Origin: a virus
Virus record (IMG/VR): IMGVR_UViG_3300025886_000042
Span: 1 to 48,574 of that record
Reading direction: 5' to 3' (one strand)
DNA length: 48,574 nucleotides
Shown here: piece after piece, positions 32,401 to 42,700 of the stretch
How the letters are laid out: every line of letters starts with the position of its first letter
How positions within the stretch are numbered: the first letter of the stretch is position 1
Notes under the pieces: generated by a model
What the model was told of the DNA's origin: nothing
Database searches by the model: none
The model's input: the letters and a program-made list of their open reading frames with translations, nothing else
Program-made: the position numbers and the translations under genes

Positions 32401-35400
32401 GAGACCAAGATTGAGCTTGTAGGGCTTCGCCAATGTATTAATGGCATACGCTGATCCAGAATACGATCTAGCAGCGCCGGACATAGAATATAAAATTGGT
32501 CCTTTGGCATTATTGTAATTTGTTGCTATATCAAGGATTGATTGTCTATCTTCGGCGTTAGACCGTTCTTTTCGTTGATCTTGCCATAGACAATTAGCGC
32601 TGCTTGTCGCTGGAATGGGCGCATGGCCAAACTTCCAATTATATTGAAGTTCGCCTATCCCTAGTGCGTTACCCTCTGTAGAGCTAAGTCTAGTCGTCAA
32701 AGGAAATTTGTTTTGATATTTATTTCTTTCAAGGATATGGCTTTCTATAGTATTGGCTATTCTCTCTGAATGTCGGACAGATGCAGGGAAAAGCTGGGTT
32801 ACCATGTCAGTAATAGCGTCATCAATCCATTTATAATAATTTGTGAATCGATCAAAGTCTAAATCTGATTGTACAGTTCGGAAAAAGGTTTCTCTCATCT
32901 TTTCCAAATGCCTATAGCGTCCGCGATAGCGTTCTACAGATTGTCCAATTAAAGTATTAAATTCTACTGCTGATGAAAAAAGATCCAACATTTCTTCTGA
33001 TACAATTTGATACATGCTCTTTTCAAGAGAATAAAAGTTGTCGCTTACATCATCATCGGTTATGAAATAAACTTGCTTTTCATCTTGTATAAAAATATTA
33101 TCTGAGGTAAAAGAAAATTCTGGTAGTTCTTTCTTGCTGGTATATACTAACTCTTGTTTTACGAAGGAGGTTTGAGTAGCACCATAGCTAATTCCTGTTC
33201 CTTCGTGGTTTCTGCGTATGATGCCATCAATCCAACCATAAATGGTGTTGGTGGAACCAGACGATAAGTCAGCCACTTCAAATCTTGTGGAAGCGTTAGA
33301 GCCAGTTACTTGGTCAAAGTCCCAATTTAAAGCCAATAAATCAGAACGAGGTATAGCTGTTCCGGTTAAATTTAATGTCCAGAGAGTAGCATTTCTTGTG
33401 GGGTTGTCTACTCCAAAATTTGTTACATCTTGAGCATGAGCTTTAACATCTGCGTCGCTAATATAATCAAACCAATATTTACAAGCACCAAACTTAAGAT
33501 CAGTTGCCGCAAGAACAGAACCAGAAAAGTTTTGTCGATGAGCGCCAACATAAATTCTTTTGGCATTTGAAAGGAATGAAGAGCCCGAGGCATAATTCAA
33601 ACTGGCTGTGGCATTAAATGAATGCCTTACACTTCCAAACGCATTGTTAACACCATAAAAAGATAGTTCATAAGTAGGATTTGATGAGGTTAAAGCAGAA
33701 CCAGCCACACCATAGTTAACAGGTTTGACTCTAGCGGCTAAAACCCATCGATTATTGTCATAAATGTCATCGTAGTAGCTTGAACTAAGGTTGATAGTCC
33801 CATCTTGGTTAGTAAGTAAAAACTTTGCTCTATTTGAGTTAATTTCATCTCTAATGAGATACATTTGTAGGTTGGCGACTTCATTTTCAGCCCAATCATA
33901 ATCATTGTCGTTTGCTTGGTGAAATCCACCGATAGAAGCTGAAACAAATGGAGTGCCAAAATATCCTTGATCAATTGATCTCACTTTGTAGGGGATGACA
34001 GTATCAATCTCTAATGTAAGAGCATTAAATCGTTCTAATTTTGGAGCCCCAGAGCCAGTTATAAATGATCTAGCAATGACAGAGGAACTTTGGAATGAAG
34101 ATCCACTAAAATAATTGATAGCATTATTATTGATATAAGTCTTTGTAATACTCGAATCTTTGAAATTGTCATTAAAATAATGAGTGCCGCCGTCCGTATA
34201 GACGCTCAGCTTTACTAATTCATCATCAATGCCGAAACAACGCAACAGGTTTCGGAGTGACTGTTCGGTTCCTTTAGATTTATAAATGCCATCGAGATTA
34301 TTATAAATATTGTGGTAGATTAGATTTTTAATATTATCTACATTGTCCTCAAACTTTATGTTATTTAAATCATTATTGTCGTAATATTCAATAACATCCG
34401 AATCTACAAATAATTCGTTTGTAATAAAGCCTCTGCTTTCCAAGAGCCGATTGGCGAATGGTAGGGGTTTTAACGATGAAGATAGATAATTTTTCTGTGT
34501 AAGTTGAGGTAAAATTTTAATTTGAGCATAAAGAGTATCAAAATAAGAAGAAATAATTTGATATAAAAACTTAATATCTTTATTGGTCATCTCATCATTA
34601 GATCTCAAAAATGACGGAACTCTCTTATAAAGATAGGTTGTATTTCGAAGATCGTATTTACTACCACTGGTTTGCATTTCGCTGTATAGAGAACTTACCA
34701 AAGGATTGGTTCGATAAATAATTGGATCGCCGCGCTCAACTGAAACAGAGGCTGATGTGAAACAAGACCCAGTATTTCTACCAGCGGCTGTATAACCTGT
34801 CCATGCGCCGTTAGTTAAGCGTCCTGAATAGTCTAAAACCTTGCTATCGATTGAAGCAGTTGTGGTTATACCTTCATTGAATTTATAATAGCAGCCTAAC
34901 GCTGTATTATTAAGTTCGGTATTTGCTCCACCGTCTACTGGTCGGTACCAATGTAAATTAATTTCTCTTGAAGTCCTTCGGCTTTTCCAAAACCTAAATT
35001 CATCCATATCAGCAATCAGCTTACCAGCATATTTTAAATCGTTTTGGTCTCCGGTTGTTCCCGAGGGAGATGATTGGAGTGCTCCGACATAGGCATTTGT
35101 TCGGCCAGTGAAAGCACTTACTCCATATGGACCCACTCTTTGTTCATTATTTAAGACTCCATCAACATAAAAATAAAGCCTTACACCAGCAGATTGTGAT
35201 AAGATAGACAAAGCATAATGATGCCAGTTGCCGTCTGCTAGCGAAGAAGTTGTAAATGATGATGATGCGAGACTTTGATTTACAAAACCTGTGGTTCCAC
35301 TCATAAAATTTAAACGAATAGGGTTGGTACCACCATCGGCGGGGCCTGAACCAGTAAGATAAATGGTTAAACGACCATAGTCAGCGGATGAAGAGAGTTC

Positions 35401-36030
35401 ATTATTCCAAATATCTACAATAGTTTCTTTTTCAGTTGATCCAACAATGAATTGATCTTTGTTTAACCACCACTCTATAGTTGTACCTGACATGGGGTTG
35501 ATAAGAAAATTTTGTGTTTGGTCGGTTGAAGCATTATAAATAACAGATTTATCAAAGTTTTTATAAAGCTGGCCGGTAGCCATACCTGCTGAAGCTGTGT
35601 GGAGACCACCAAAGGCAGAAATATATTCATAATCTGAAGTAGATGAGGGTCGTCCCCAACCTTCAGTTAAAACACTAGTTCCATAGCCACTTGCGTTAAA
35701 GGTAATATACCCAGTTGACATGGGATATTTCTTTTCAAAAAGCCATCGGTCTAAATAGGATGAAGAAAGTTGGAATGATAATTTTTCTTTACCTGAGCCA
35801 TCGTAGGGATACTCTTGATAAATTCGATTTATTGAACTAGAATAATATAACTCTGCTGATCCAAATTTTATAAAATTATTAGGGTCTGAAAAATCCAGTA
35901 AAGGTACAAAAGTTGCATTATCTTCTATCTTAGTATCTAAAAATTCAGGAGATTCTATGTTTATACTTTCTGAATTATAGGAACTAACTGCTGCGATTTT
36001 ATTTTTATCAAATAAACCCTTAATAGTCAT
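29461..36030 (-). CDS. Giant tail/baseplate protein with LamG-like domains (2189 aa)
   Basis: This protein carries at least two concanavalin/LamG-like folds: one at about residues 175-350 (TIEWWLNKDQ ... GNWHHYALSILSQS ... LYFYVDGVLNN ... DEFRFWKSRRTSREI) and one at about 1665-1840 (YAWSGWILRPSN ... DQWTHVGIVLNSS ... LTMYINGVSAS). A third candidate lies at about 700-860 (NRWVLAARVKP ... RIYVGAHRQNF). Such domains usually bind glycans or proteins. Residues about 470-615 (SNDEMTNKDIKFLYQII ... DGIYKSKGTEQSLRNLL) resemble the P2 gpI / T4 gp7 type segment that joins wedge to tail fibres. It follows gp6 by one gene, where T4 has gp7. It likely serves both baseplate assembly and host contact. Confidence 0.7.
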   Translation of the reverse strand: MTIKGLFDKNKIAAVSSYNSESINIESPEFLDTKIEDNATFVPLLDFSDPNNFIKFGSAELYYSSSINRIYQEYPYDGSGKEKLSFQLSSSYLDRWLFEKKYPMSTGYITFNASGYGTSVLTEGWGRPSSTSDYEYISAFGGLHTASAGMATGQLYKNFDKSVIYNASTDQTQNFLINPMSGTTIEWWLNKDQFIVGSTEKETIVDIWNNELSSSADYGRLTIYLTGSGPADGGTNPIRLNFMSGTTGFVNQSLASSSFTTSSLADGNWHHYALSILSQSAGVRLYFYVDGVLNNEQRVGPYGVSAFTGRTNAYVGALQSSPSGTTGDQNDLKYAGKLIADMDEFRFWKSRRTSREINLHWYRPVDGGANTELNNTALGCYYKFNEGITTTASIDSKVLDYSGRLTNGAWTGYTAAGRNTGSCFTSASVSVERGDPIIYRTNPLVSSLYSEMQTSGSKYDLRNTTYLYKRVPSFLRSNDEMTNKDIKFLYQIISSYFDTLYAQIKILPQLTQKNYLSSSLKPLPFANRLLESRGFITNELFVDSDVIEYYDNNDLNNIKFEDNVDNIKNLIYHNIYNNLDGIYKSKGTEQSLRNLLRCFGIDDELVKLSVYTDGGTHYFNDNFKDSSITKTYINNNAINYFSGSSFQSSSVIARSFITGSGAPKLERFNALTLEIDTVIPYKVRSIDQGYFGTPFVSASIGGFHQANDNDYDWAENEVANLQMYLIRDEINSNRAKFLLTNQDGTINLSSSYYDDIYDNNRWVLAARVKPVNYGVAGSALTSSNPTYELSFYGVNNAFGSVRHSFNATASLNYASGSSFLSNAKRIYVGAHRQNFSGSVLAATDLKFGACKYWFDYISDADVKAHAQDVTNFGVDNPTRNATLWTLNLTGTAIPRSDLLALNWDFDQVTGSNASTRFEVADLSSGSTNTIYGWIDGIIRRNHEGTGISYGATQTSFVKQELVYTSKKELPEFSFTSDNIFIQDEKQVYFITDDDVSDNFYSLEKSMYQIVSEEMLDLFSSAVEFNTLIGQSVERYRGRYRHLEKMRETFFRTVQSDLDFDRFTNYYKWIDDAITDMVTQLFPASVRHSERIANTIESHILERNKYQNKFPLTTRLSSTEGNALGIGELQYNWKFGHAPIPATSSANCLWQDQRKERSNAEDRQSILDIATNYNNAKGPILYSMSGAARSYSGSAYAINTLAKPYKLNLGLDAPVHGGINYNESKDREFVYNATYIHGPVSLEYPKGIPQNVMVVGVGDGQGVEPFVNCSDELAPNQKRKWNFDAVMGRFATGFKPEARAGLDYEYKVKGSIYWPTNVMSGNVKSGYQKKVVETFKSGTIITNIHADTFSPTNEIGLQSPFTNAWVGGHQSRHVDLNKYSSLNTTPNNLDAWDTRPEAWRLLFRECGNASVASGSLSGSADGAMGFVGPDYGGPYPDYNRKYAVRYREERVKRPVNLKNIQTTTASVVQGNFTNNYEVISTFGTYGNSPILKEATGSLLPHPIAENLPATTNYQTLMAQTTGAYGNVFGNFASPFGTGSAENNRQYVKKRTSGVAGQYASGTVFSVAPYDVVTVDDQLKLKTASGGTYNIYISGGVETGPVLVRTGSSNEGFWDDIVSAVDSGDYTNTTYVSGGGVISDALLIKAGFGAALRNDLEVDNPLNLFSPSNTDGYAWSGWILRPSNQAAQQRTIFAIENIADGRSKMTSYINSGGDFLAVQVGTENGAGSYLGSSIWTYWGPNKEGFENVHDDQWTHVGIVLNSSSVPTDTSLTMYINGVSASIATPSFTGVARFYSGSSMTMYAGQNGFAGGSPPQRQQWTGSFSEWSFMTGGAPNSATMKSLYNFGYQWESGMSAQSVPGLGAHWMMGGTGSVGTDATISTRTTIYDQTGNGFNITGGVDPGNTPLTFVTQRTTALSGTVENLRTPTTASFTLTASSKTSLINGALLTVGTTMILNGTSSDSGWYDLGSLTNGVSPIAEIKAQSNIIEIQRDDLTGSDSIIRTRFSAPGGPEINTRGYLDIGSQEFSAYNAMPYRNLTVLSSGSGEHGTIRVDSQLGKRDGLQTMLRRHMGKFGIDSQFAASYNTSAPSASYTKIPRNTMVVVRTGSLIIKANYDNEYVTRAIPAQDYGYAWVTSSLGQELSPRIAGEQLVFGYWPVDGTLSASANVPWRSNGFDTALNYPTSSAITGIKL

Positions 36031-37465
36031 ATTTATTTACCTTGAATTTAAATTCTGAAGGTTGTTCTACATACGATCCAATTGCCGAATCATAAAGCGA
36101 GAAATGGATTCCATAACTATACCCAGCTTCAAGCATTGACATATCAAAGTCAAAATAATTTCCCGATACATCGTAAGAAAGCATTGTTGAATATTGGCTA
36201 CCTGTTCCATAGGGGACCACAACTTGATCATCTACGGTACGAGTAATTTGATATGAAGCACTTTCAAAAACAAGTGTAGGAACTGTAGATTGAGCTACAG
36301 TGTAAATATTTGGAGACCAGCCCTTAGTTCTGGCAAAAAGTCTAAATCGAGCGTTCTGGGTTGGATAATATAGGGTCTGTTGGTTAGTTACGCTTAAAAT
36401 ATAAGTATTTGTAAGCGAATAATCTTGGGCCACTAATTGATCGGTTGAAACAGATCCAGTATGATACTGCGTATAAGATCCTACAGATCCAGTATACCAT
36501 ACATCATAAAGTAAAGAGGAAGTGGTTTCTATACATACGGAGGCTGAATAAATCCCAGTAGATACCCATCCGCCAGTGACTGGTGTACTTAAACATAGAG
36601 TTTCTGCTGTTGTTGTGCTACCAGTAGAAGCATAAAGATCTAGAAATAATTCTCCCTGTTCTACTCCGGGAATATTAGTTAAGTTGCCACGCACAAAGTT
36701 ATATAAATATAAGGTGTTTAAATTATCATTCGCTGGAGCAAGTGATGAAGAAGTATAAAAGTTACCTCTATTATCTTTAATAGATGAGTCCCATCTTACC
36801 TCTAGAGTGGGTCGCTTAAACCAAAACTCTGAGTCTCTTCCAAAAAACTTCTTAGTATAGTAAGAGATTTGTGAGTCTTCAAGGCTAGGTGGTAATTTAA
36901 TATGAAATCCATAATTGTCTTTTGTACCAGCCAGCCATTGTTCAACTAAAGTAGTAACATCCACTTTCATGTCTTCGGTTCCAATAGGAAACTCTGCTGT
37001 AAATGCTGGGTCTGCGTGGAAATCTCCACCCTCCGCTGACCAAGAAGTAGAACCAGATCGTCTAATCCAGTTAGATCCTACTTGATCATAAGTTAAATCA
37101 GTATAGTTTACCATGTCTATACCATTTCCCTCTTGCCATGGACTAGAAACAGCATAAATATTAAGATTATAATCTCTTGGAAGACTCTGGGAGTGTCTCG
37201 CATTATATATTTGTAAGTAAAACTTACATTCTCCCGAAACTGGTATAGAATTTGAAGCTCTATCGGCAGCGATTGCCGTTGTATCAAACTCAAGCATAAA
37301 TCTACATAGCTCAGAAGATGATGTGGACTCTTGACCATAAATAGAAAAAACTTCTAATATGTCAGCTTGGCCCATAGATGAACCAGTTCCTCTGGTTACT
37401 AGGTTAAATTGGTAAGCATTGGTAATGGTATTGTCTTTTGTAGCAAAATATCTTTTTATAGCCAT
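36020..37465 (-). CDS. Tail protein with DNRLRE-like carbohydrate-binding fold (481 aa)
   Basis: The N-terminal 230 residues are a beta sandwich with LCRFMLEFDT, YLQIYNARHSQSLPRDYNLN, VSSPWQEGNGIDM and VTTLVEQWLAGTKDNYGFHI. This order, a stabilising strand, W(x)EG and a closing VxxWxxGxxxNyGf motif, is typical of DNRLRE/CBM96-type domains found in cell-surface and phage adhesins. The C-terminal half is Ser/Thr/Tyr-rich beta structure. It overlaps the LamG giant by 11 bases and shares one base with gp6. I infer a surface or baseplate-peripheral protein with possible glycan binding. Confidence 0.6.
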   Translation of the reverse strand: MAIKRYFATKDNTITNAYQFNLVTRGTGSSMGQADILEVFSIYGQESTSSSELCRFMLEFDTTAIAADRASNSIPVSGECKFYLQIYNARHSQSLPRDYNLNIYAVSSPWQEGNGIDMVNYTDLTYDQVGSNWIRRSGSTSWSAEGGDFHADPAFTAEFPIGTEDMKVDVTTLVEQWLAGTKDNYGFHIKLPPSLEDSQISYYTKKFFGRDSEFWFKRPTLEVRWDSSIKDNRGNFYTSSSLAPANDNLNTLYLYNFVRGNLTNIPGVEQGELFLDLYASTGSTTTAETLCLSTPVTGGWVSTGIYSASVCIETTSSLLYDVWYTGSVGSYTQYHTGSVSTDQLVAQDYSLTNTYILSVTNQQTLYYPTQNARFRLFARTKGWSPNIYTVAQSTVPTLVFESASYQITRTVDDQVVVPYGTGSQYSTMLSYDVSGNYFDFDMSMLEAGYSYGIHFSLYDSAIGSYVEQPSEFKFKVNKYDY

Positions 37466-39264
37466 TATCTTGCGACTCCTCTGATGTCTGAGTTCGGGTA
37501 CTTTAATTCAAAAATAGCATTGCCGGGCGCCTTATAAAAGGTTCCATCTCTAGAAACCAATTGTTTAAAAGGGACTGACGACGCAGAGTAAATACCACCA
37601 GATTTATTAAAAACTTTAACCTTTATAACATCAGCTACGCCTTCAACTTTATTAATAACACTAAATAATTGAGAGACATAAATTGGCTCTCCAATATAAA
37701 ATTGTAAATCGTAGTCATTTAAGATTCGAGATTTTACTCGATTAATAACATCTGTAGGATCACTCGTTCGAGTCACAGAGATTTCAAAGTCAATTCCAAA
37801 ATTAATTATCTTAGTATCTAAAATATCAATTACATCATTAAGCATCTTATAATCTTGCATCCAAAATTTTAGATTAGATTTAATGGTGCTATTAGTTGTT
37901 ACCAATTTTCCATTTGCGTTTTCTGAGATGACATATAAAGAAAGTCGCCTATTTGTTGCGCTTGGGTCATTTACCATATTAATTCGCTTTATTGTTCCAA
38001 ACTTAGCTGGCATTTTATAACAAATTGTTTCATAATCTTGTTTAGTAACTGCTCTATTCTGAGTAGCATAATAATTTTTAGATCTTATTTTAAGTTCTTC
38101 ATTAGTTACGCCGGTTGTACCTGCGCTTATTGGCTCTGGATTACTAACTTCTAATGAAGAAGCAACATCTTGCTTCATGCTATTATTTAATGAATCTGTA
38201 TTGGTAAATTCTACAATTCTACCAATAACTGTATTTAAAGAATTAACTGGGACGCTGTTTGTAATAGCGTCGTTAAAACGATAAACAATATTTAAAGTGG
38301 TTCCATTCGGAGAAAGGCCGAGCTTATTTGTTTTTAATAATTGTGAAGGATCGAAGGAACGGCTTGAAATATATCTTTTTCCGTGCATTTGAATAGCAAC
38401 ACGAGAAGGCTCTACAATTCCTGTAGTATCATCATCTTCGGAACCAAATCCAAATTGAAGATAAGTTCCAGTATCATCTTGATCTAAAATAAATCTTCTT
38501 GCCGCAACATAGGGCTTTAATATGTTTCTAACACCATCTGCCGCAGCATTTTGGTTTGTTGTTTCCAAATAAACTACTTCTTGAGATAAATAATCCACTT
38601 GATAATATTGATTTCCATTAGAATCTTTTACTGAAATCACATCTGATACTTCGGGGCCTCCAATTCTTACGCGGCGGAACCGCTGAAAGCCCGAATCATT
38701 TAAGTTAGCTGTTGAAATAGCATACTTTCCTGATGAGACTTGTCCATAGGCGCGAATAGCAAAATAAGTTGTTGCGCCCGTAGTTACATTAAATCGAGCA
38801 GCAACAACTTCATTTATGGGGTCATCAAATCTAACATCTTCAGTTAAAATAAAGTTAGCTCCATTCGCAGAAGAAAATTCAGTTCCTCTTTTGACAGTAG
38901 GATAATAAGCTGTATCAGGGGCCGTTCCGTTCGCATTGGCGGGAACTAAAACAAATAATGAAACAGTCCCAAAAGCAATGGGTCTTCCAAAGAATGAATA
39001 GCCTAGGCTTTTAGCATGTTTACGAATATTGTCAAATTCTATAGATGTATCAATAAAAGACTCGTTTACTTGATAATCTAGATAATACGAGAGGATATCA
39101 CACCCGTAAGAGACCGAATCTAATACCAGTGAACCAAAGGCAACTGAACTAAAATCATTATAGTTATCAGGGTAGTATCTTTTGGCATGATCAACTAAGT
39201 CTTCTTTAATTGTTTTAAAATCACGACTCGTGTATTTAATCGGTACTATTTTCTTATTGGCCAT
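37465..39264 (-). CDS. Baseplate wedge protein (T4 gp6 / baseplate J-like)
   Basis: A 599-aa protein with the hallmarks of the gp6/J family: N-terminal KYTSRDFKTIKEDLVDHAKRY with FSSVAFGSLVLDSVSY and YYLDYQVNESFI, and a C-terminal LRIKSRNYYATQNRAVTKQDYE-like segment (NEELKIRSKNYYATQNRAVT, about residues 385-405) plus DVINRVKSRILNDYDLQFYI. T4 gp6 is 660 aa. Gp6 dimers form the inner ring of the baseplate that triggers sheath contraction. AGAGGA precedes the ATG. Its gp25-like partner is the gene just upstream, the usual arrangement. Confidence 0.88.
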   Translation of the reverse strand: MANKKIVPIKYTSRDFKTIKEDLVDHAKRYYPDNYNDFSSVAFGSLVLDSVSYGCDILSYYLDYQVNESFIDTSIEFDNIRKHAKSLGYSFFGRPIAFGTVSLFVLVPANANGTAPDTAYYPTVKRGTEFSSANGANFILTEDVRFDDPINEVVAARFNVTTGATTYFAIRAYGQVSSGKYAISTANLNDSGFQRFRRVRIGGPEVSDVISVKDSNGNQYYQVDYLSQEVVYLETTNQNAAADGVRNILKPYVAARRFILDQDDTGTYLQFGFGSEDDDTTGIVEPSRVAIQMHGKRYISSRSFDPSQLLKTNKLGLSPNGTTLNIVYRFNDAITNSVPVNSLNTVIGRIVEFTNTDSLNNSMKQDVASSLEVSNPEPISAGTTGVTNEELKIRSKNYYATQNRAVTKQDYETICYKMPAKFGTIKRINMVNDPSATNRRLSLYVISENANGKLVTTNSTIKSNLKFWMQDYKMLNDVIDILDTKIINFGIDFEISVTRTSDPTDVINRVKSRILNDYDLQFYIGEPIYVSQLFSVINKVEGVADVIKVKVFNKSGGIYSASSVPFKQLVSRDGTFYKAPGNAIFELKYPNSDIRGVAR

Positions 39265-39306
39265 TTCGTGATCCTCTTCTCTGTAATTAGTAAAAGACTA
39301 AATTTT

Positions 39307-39723
39307 CTATTCTATTTTTAATCTAATGGCATCAAATTGGTCAATTTGAGGAACATAATAAGAAATTGCCAGATAAAGAGAACTTAAATCATCGGGATTG
39401 GATTCGGTGGTAATATTGTTTATTGTTATTGCGGGTATGTAAGTGGCTACTTGTTGGTAGATACGAGCAGAGATTTGAGATTGTGTGGCTCCGCTATTAA
39501 ATTCAAAAAGAAATTGTTGGATTCCAATGCCTCTTTGAAGATCTGTGTTTATTTCTCCCGGTATTGTAAAGAGCAAAAGTCTAAAGTTTTGTTTTAACTC
39601 TTCGCGAGCATCCCTTATATCATCATCGGGTGATGTCGCATTATTCATATTTGGCCCATAAGTGATGTCGCTTAGCCAATCATTTTTTTCATAAAAATCT
39701 TTTAAAGTTTTTGAAGTTCCCAT
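39307..39723 (-). CDS. Baseplate wedge protein (gp25 / GPW-like)
   Basis: A 138-aa protein of the gp25 family (T4 gp25 is 132 aa). Recognisable features are DAREELKQNFRLLLFTIPGE, then the Arg-Gly motif LQRGIGIQQFLFEF and the C-terminal strand pair ITINNITTES ... LYLAISYYVPQID. Gp25 joins the wedge to the sheath and forms the nucleation point for contraction, working with gp6 and gp53. The gene starts directly after the 2458-aa protein (ATG adjacent to its TAA). A 42-base gap separates it from gp6. Confidence 0.93.
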   Translation of the reverse strand: MGTSKTLKDFYEKNDWLSDITYGPNMNNATSPDDDIRDAREELKQNFRLLLFTIPGEINTDLQRGIGIQQFLFEFNSGATQSQISARIYQQVATYIPAITINNITTESNPDDLSSLYLAISYYVPQIDQFDAIRLKIE

Positions 39724-42700
39724 TTAATCATCCTCCGGAGTAAAAAAGCTTCCGTATTCTCCCGCACAGTCTTTTCCATCTTTATCAAATGGTCTATCTC
39801 TCATTCTATTTCTTCTCCACCATGGGACTAAACTTCTATTAACACCAAATATATTTGGCATTACATTTTTAAGAAATTGTCTTAGTGTAAAGTCTTCATC
39901 ATCAGTAGATTCAAAATCATTAGATCGATAAAATCCTACAAAGAGCCGTCGTGCCTCGCCCTTAGAATCTGTTAATACCTCTCCTTTCCAAGACTCATCA
40001 AATCTTTCCATAACATCGTCAAAACTTCTTTCGCTAGCGTCAGTTCCGATGGCTGGTATAAAAGAGTGATTCATATAAATTGAAGCAATACTGGATACTT
40101 TTTGGATTCCAAAAATGTAATTCATAAGTAATTTGTATTTAGGGGTCAAAACAAGCTTATCAACATAACACTTTAAATCTTCGCCCATGTTTGGTTCATT
40201 AAACTTTAATTCTTGGAATTTAACATCTTTATAATCATATTCATAAGATACTAATGGTATTACTGGATTTCCGCCAATAAGGTAAGATTTTTCACGCTTT
40301 ATAACATCTCTATCAAACGAAGCTGGGTTCATTTGAGAAGCTAATGTAGCATTCGGTATTAAACTAAGTCGGACACCGAATTTTAAACCTACTGTTCCGG
40401 CATAAGGTTCTGGAGGAGGTGCTACTGTAGCATTACCAAATAAATCAGAAATGTTTAAGTCTGAAGAGATAGTTTGGCTAAAGGGTTGAGCCCATGCGAC
40501 AAAATCATCTATATTACAAACTCCTTTCAAATTCTCTGGTCTTTCTCTAACTAACCTTACATATTCAGGTTCGTCGGCAGAAGGTGTTTTATCAACAGTT
40601 CGTATATACTTTTCAATGAGAAAACCACTAGAGGCTTCTTCAGGAAGTAAATCTGATAGTTGTACAACACTTGGGTCACTAAAAGATTGTATAATGTCTC
40701 CGTATTGAAGGTCCAATTCGCCATCTACTATAGGTTTTTCAATATCATAAAGACCAGCTTTTATATTAGAACCACCGGTGAGTTTTTTATTACTTAAAAT
40801 GTATTTTGGAAGATTAGAGACATAAGGTCTTAGCGCTGTATTCTCAGCTAATCTTACAGAAAGTTTTTCAAGCTCAAGCTGTATCAAAGCTTTAAGTAAT
40901 ACCATGCTCGCTTTTCTGCCCTTATTGAGAGCATCCATTTTAGTCGCAAATCGCAGTTGTCTCAATGACATTAATCCAAGACCAACTCCAATAGTTCCCA
41001 AAACTGCGCCACCAACGCCAATCACGGCTGGGAAAGTTAAAGCGGCAATTCCGCCAATGAACGCATTTAAAACGGTAGCCTTTTGAATTTCGGGATCTTC
41101 AAAATCTATTTCTTTTACTCTTCTAATAACCTCAAGATCATCTTTATTAGGATACCTATAATCTTGTTGTATGGTATTTATTACTTCACGAGCTTGATCA
41201 ATTTCGGGAGTTGAGGATATTTCTCCGCTCTTTATTTTTCTAACTGCTGATTGTACTGCTTGCTCTAAGAAAACAAGCCAATAATTAAATGCCTGATATC
41301 TTCCCACATTAAAAAAGGTTGTTTCTTGTGAGAGACCTTGTTCCATCTCTTCGGCTATCATTTGGGCAAATCCAGCATCATAATTATTTTCGTTATATTC
41401 TAAAAAGGAAAAAATAGATGTTGCCTTTAAAAGAGCCTCTGAACAATAGATTCTTATGGTTGCTGCCACCGTTACATCTAAGTAAGCTAGTGTATTTGGG
41501 TCAGCAATATGATCATATGGTATGTGCTTTACGCAATCTGGGTCTGACCCTAATCGGCTATCAGGCTCTATGCTACTTTCAATCTTTGAGACTTCTTTGG
41601 ACATTGCGTTAAAATCTACCAAATCAGTTCTTTTGGGCTTACAACCATCAATCTCAGGAACAATAACTTGAGCTAGGCCAAGCCATCCTTGATAAGAGCC
41701 CGGCTCAACATAAAAAGCTGGGTTAGTATAGGAGCCGCCATAAGCGTTTGGATCAAGAAAATGAACACGAGGATTCTCAGTAGCAGATTTTCCTAATACC
41801 ATGTCATCATTTTCATAAGTATATTCCCATGTATCCTCATCATCGGGATCAGCCTCGGGGTTTACATAAAGAAGATCAGATGTTGTAATCGGATCAGCTT
41901 CATATCCAAATTGAAACCCTTGGGGTATTTCGCCATCTTGAGTTTCTACAAGAGAATCAGATATATCTTTAAAAATCTTGCTTTCGAATTGATTATAAAA
42001 AGAGGCAACCGCACCAAATTGTAAATTAGGATGAGAAGCAGATGCTAATGACTCATTTAAGTAATTGGTCAAAAGCATGCTTTGATAGGTGTGTTTATGA
42101 GTTTGAAGTTCTTTGTTGGTTACATCATAGTTTTGAATAAGAAGTGATGATGTAACATCAGGTAAAATAGAATTTATAACTCGATATTGAGGTATTTTTA
42201 CTATTTTATCTTTATCTTTCCTGTCGGCGTCTACACTAGCGTCGGTTTGTTGTTCTAGAGTGTTATTGGACCCTTCATAAATAATTCCTACTTTATACCC
42301 AAAGTTTTTCTCAATAAAAACCTTCTGATCACTTTGAACAGTATAGGCAGTTTCAATGTTGAAATTAACTTTGAGATCATTGTCATTATTAAATGTTAGC
42401 TTTAAATCAGGCTTTTTTACATAAGGTTTGAACATAGAGACTTGTCTAGTTCCAAGGCCAAGCCACCCGACCTCGATTGATCGTGTTAAGTTTCTTCGTT
42501 TACGAGAAAACTCAAAATTGGTGGTAAGCATAAAATCATTATCTAAAAAACTATTCCTAGCGTTTATGCCAATAGTCTCGGGGAAAACACCAATCGCTTC
42601 ACCATCGGAAAGCGCTGTAAAATAGAACTCACCAATTCGAGTTTCTTCAAAGCGAGTCTTTTTATTTTCCCAATCTGTTTCTGAATTGGCGTAGTCTATT

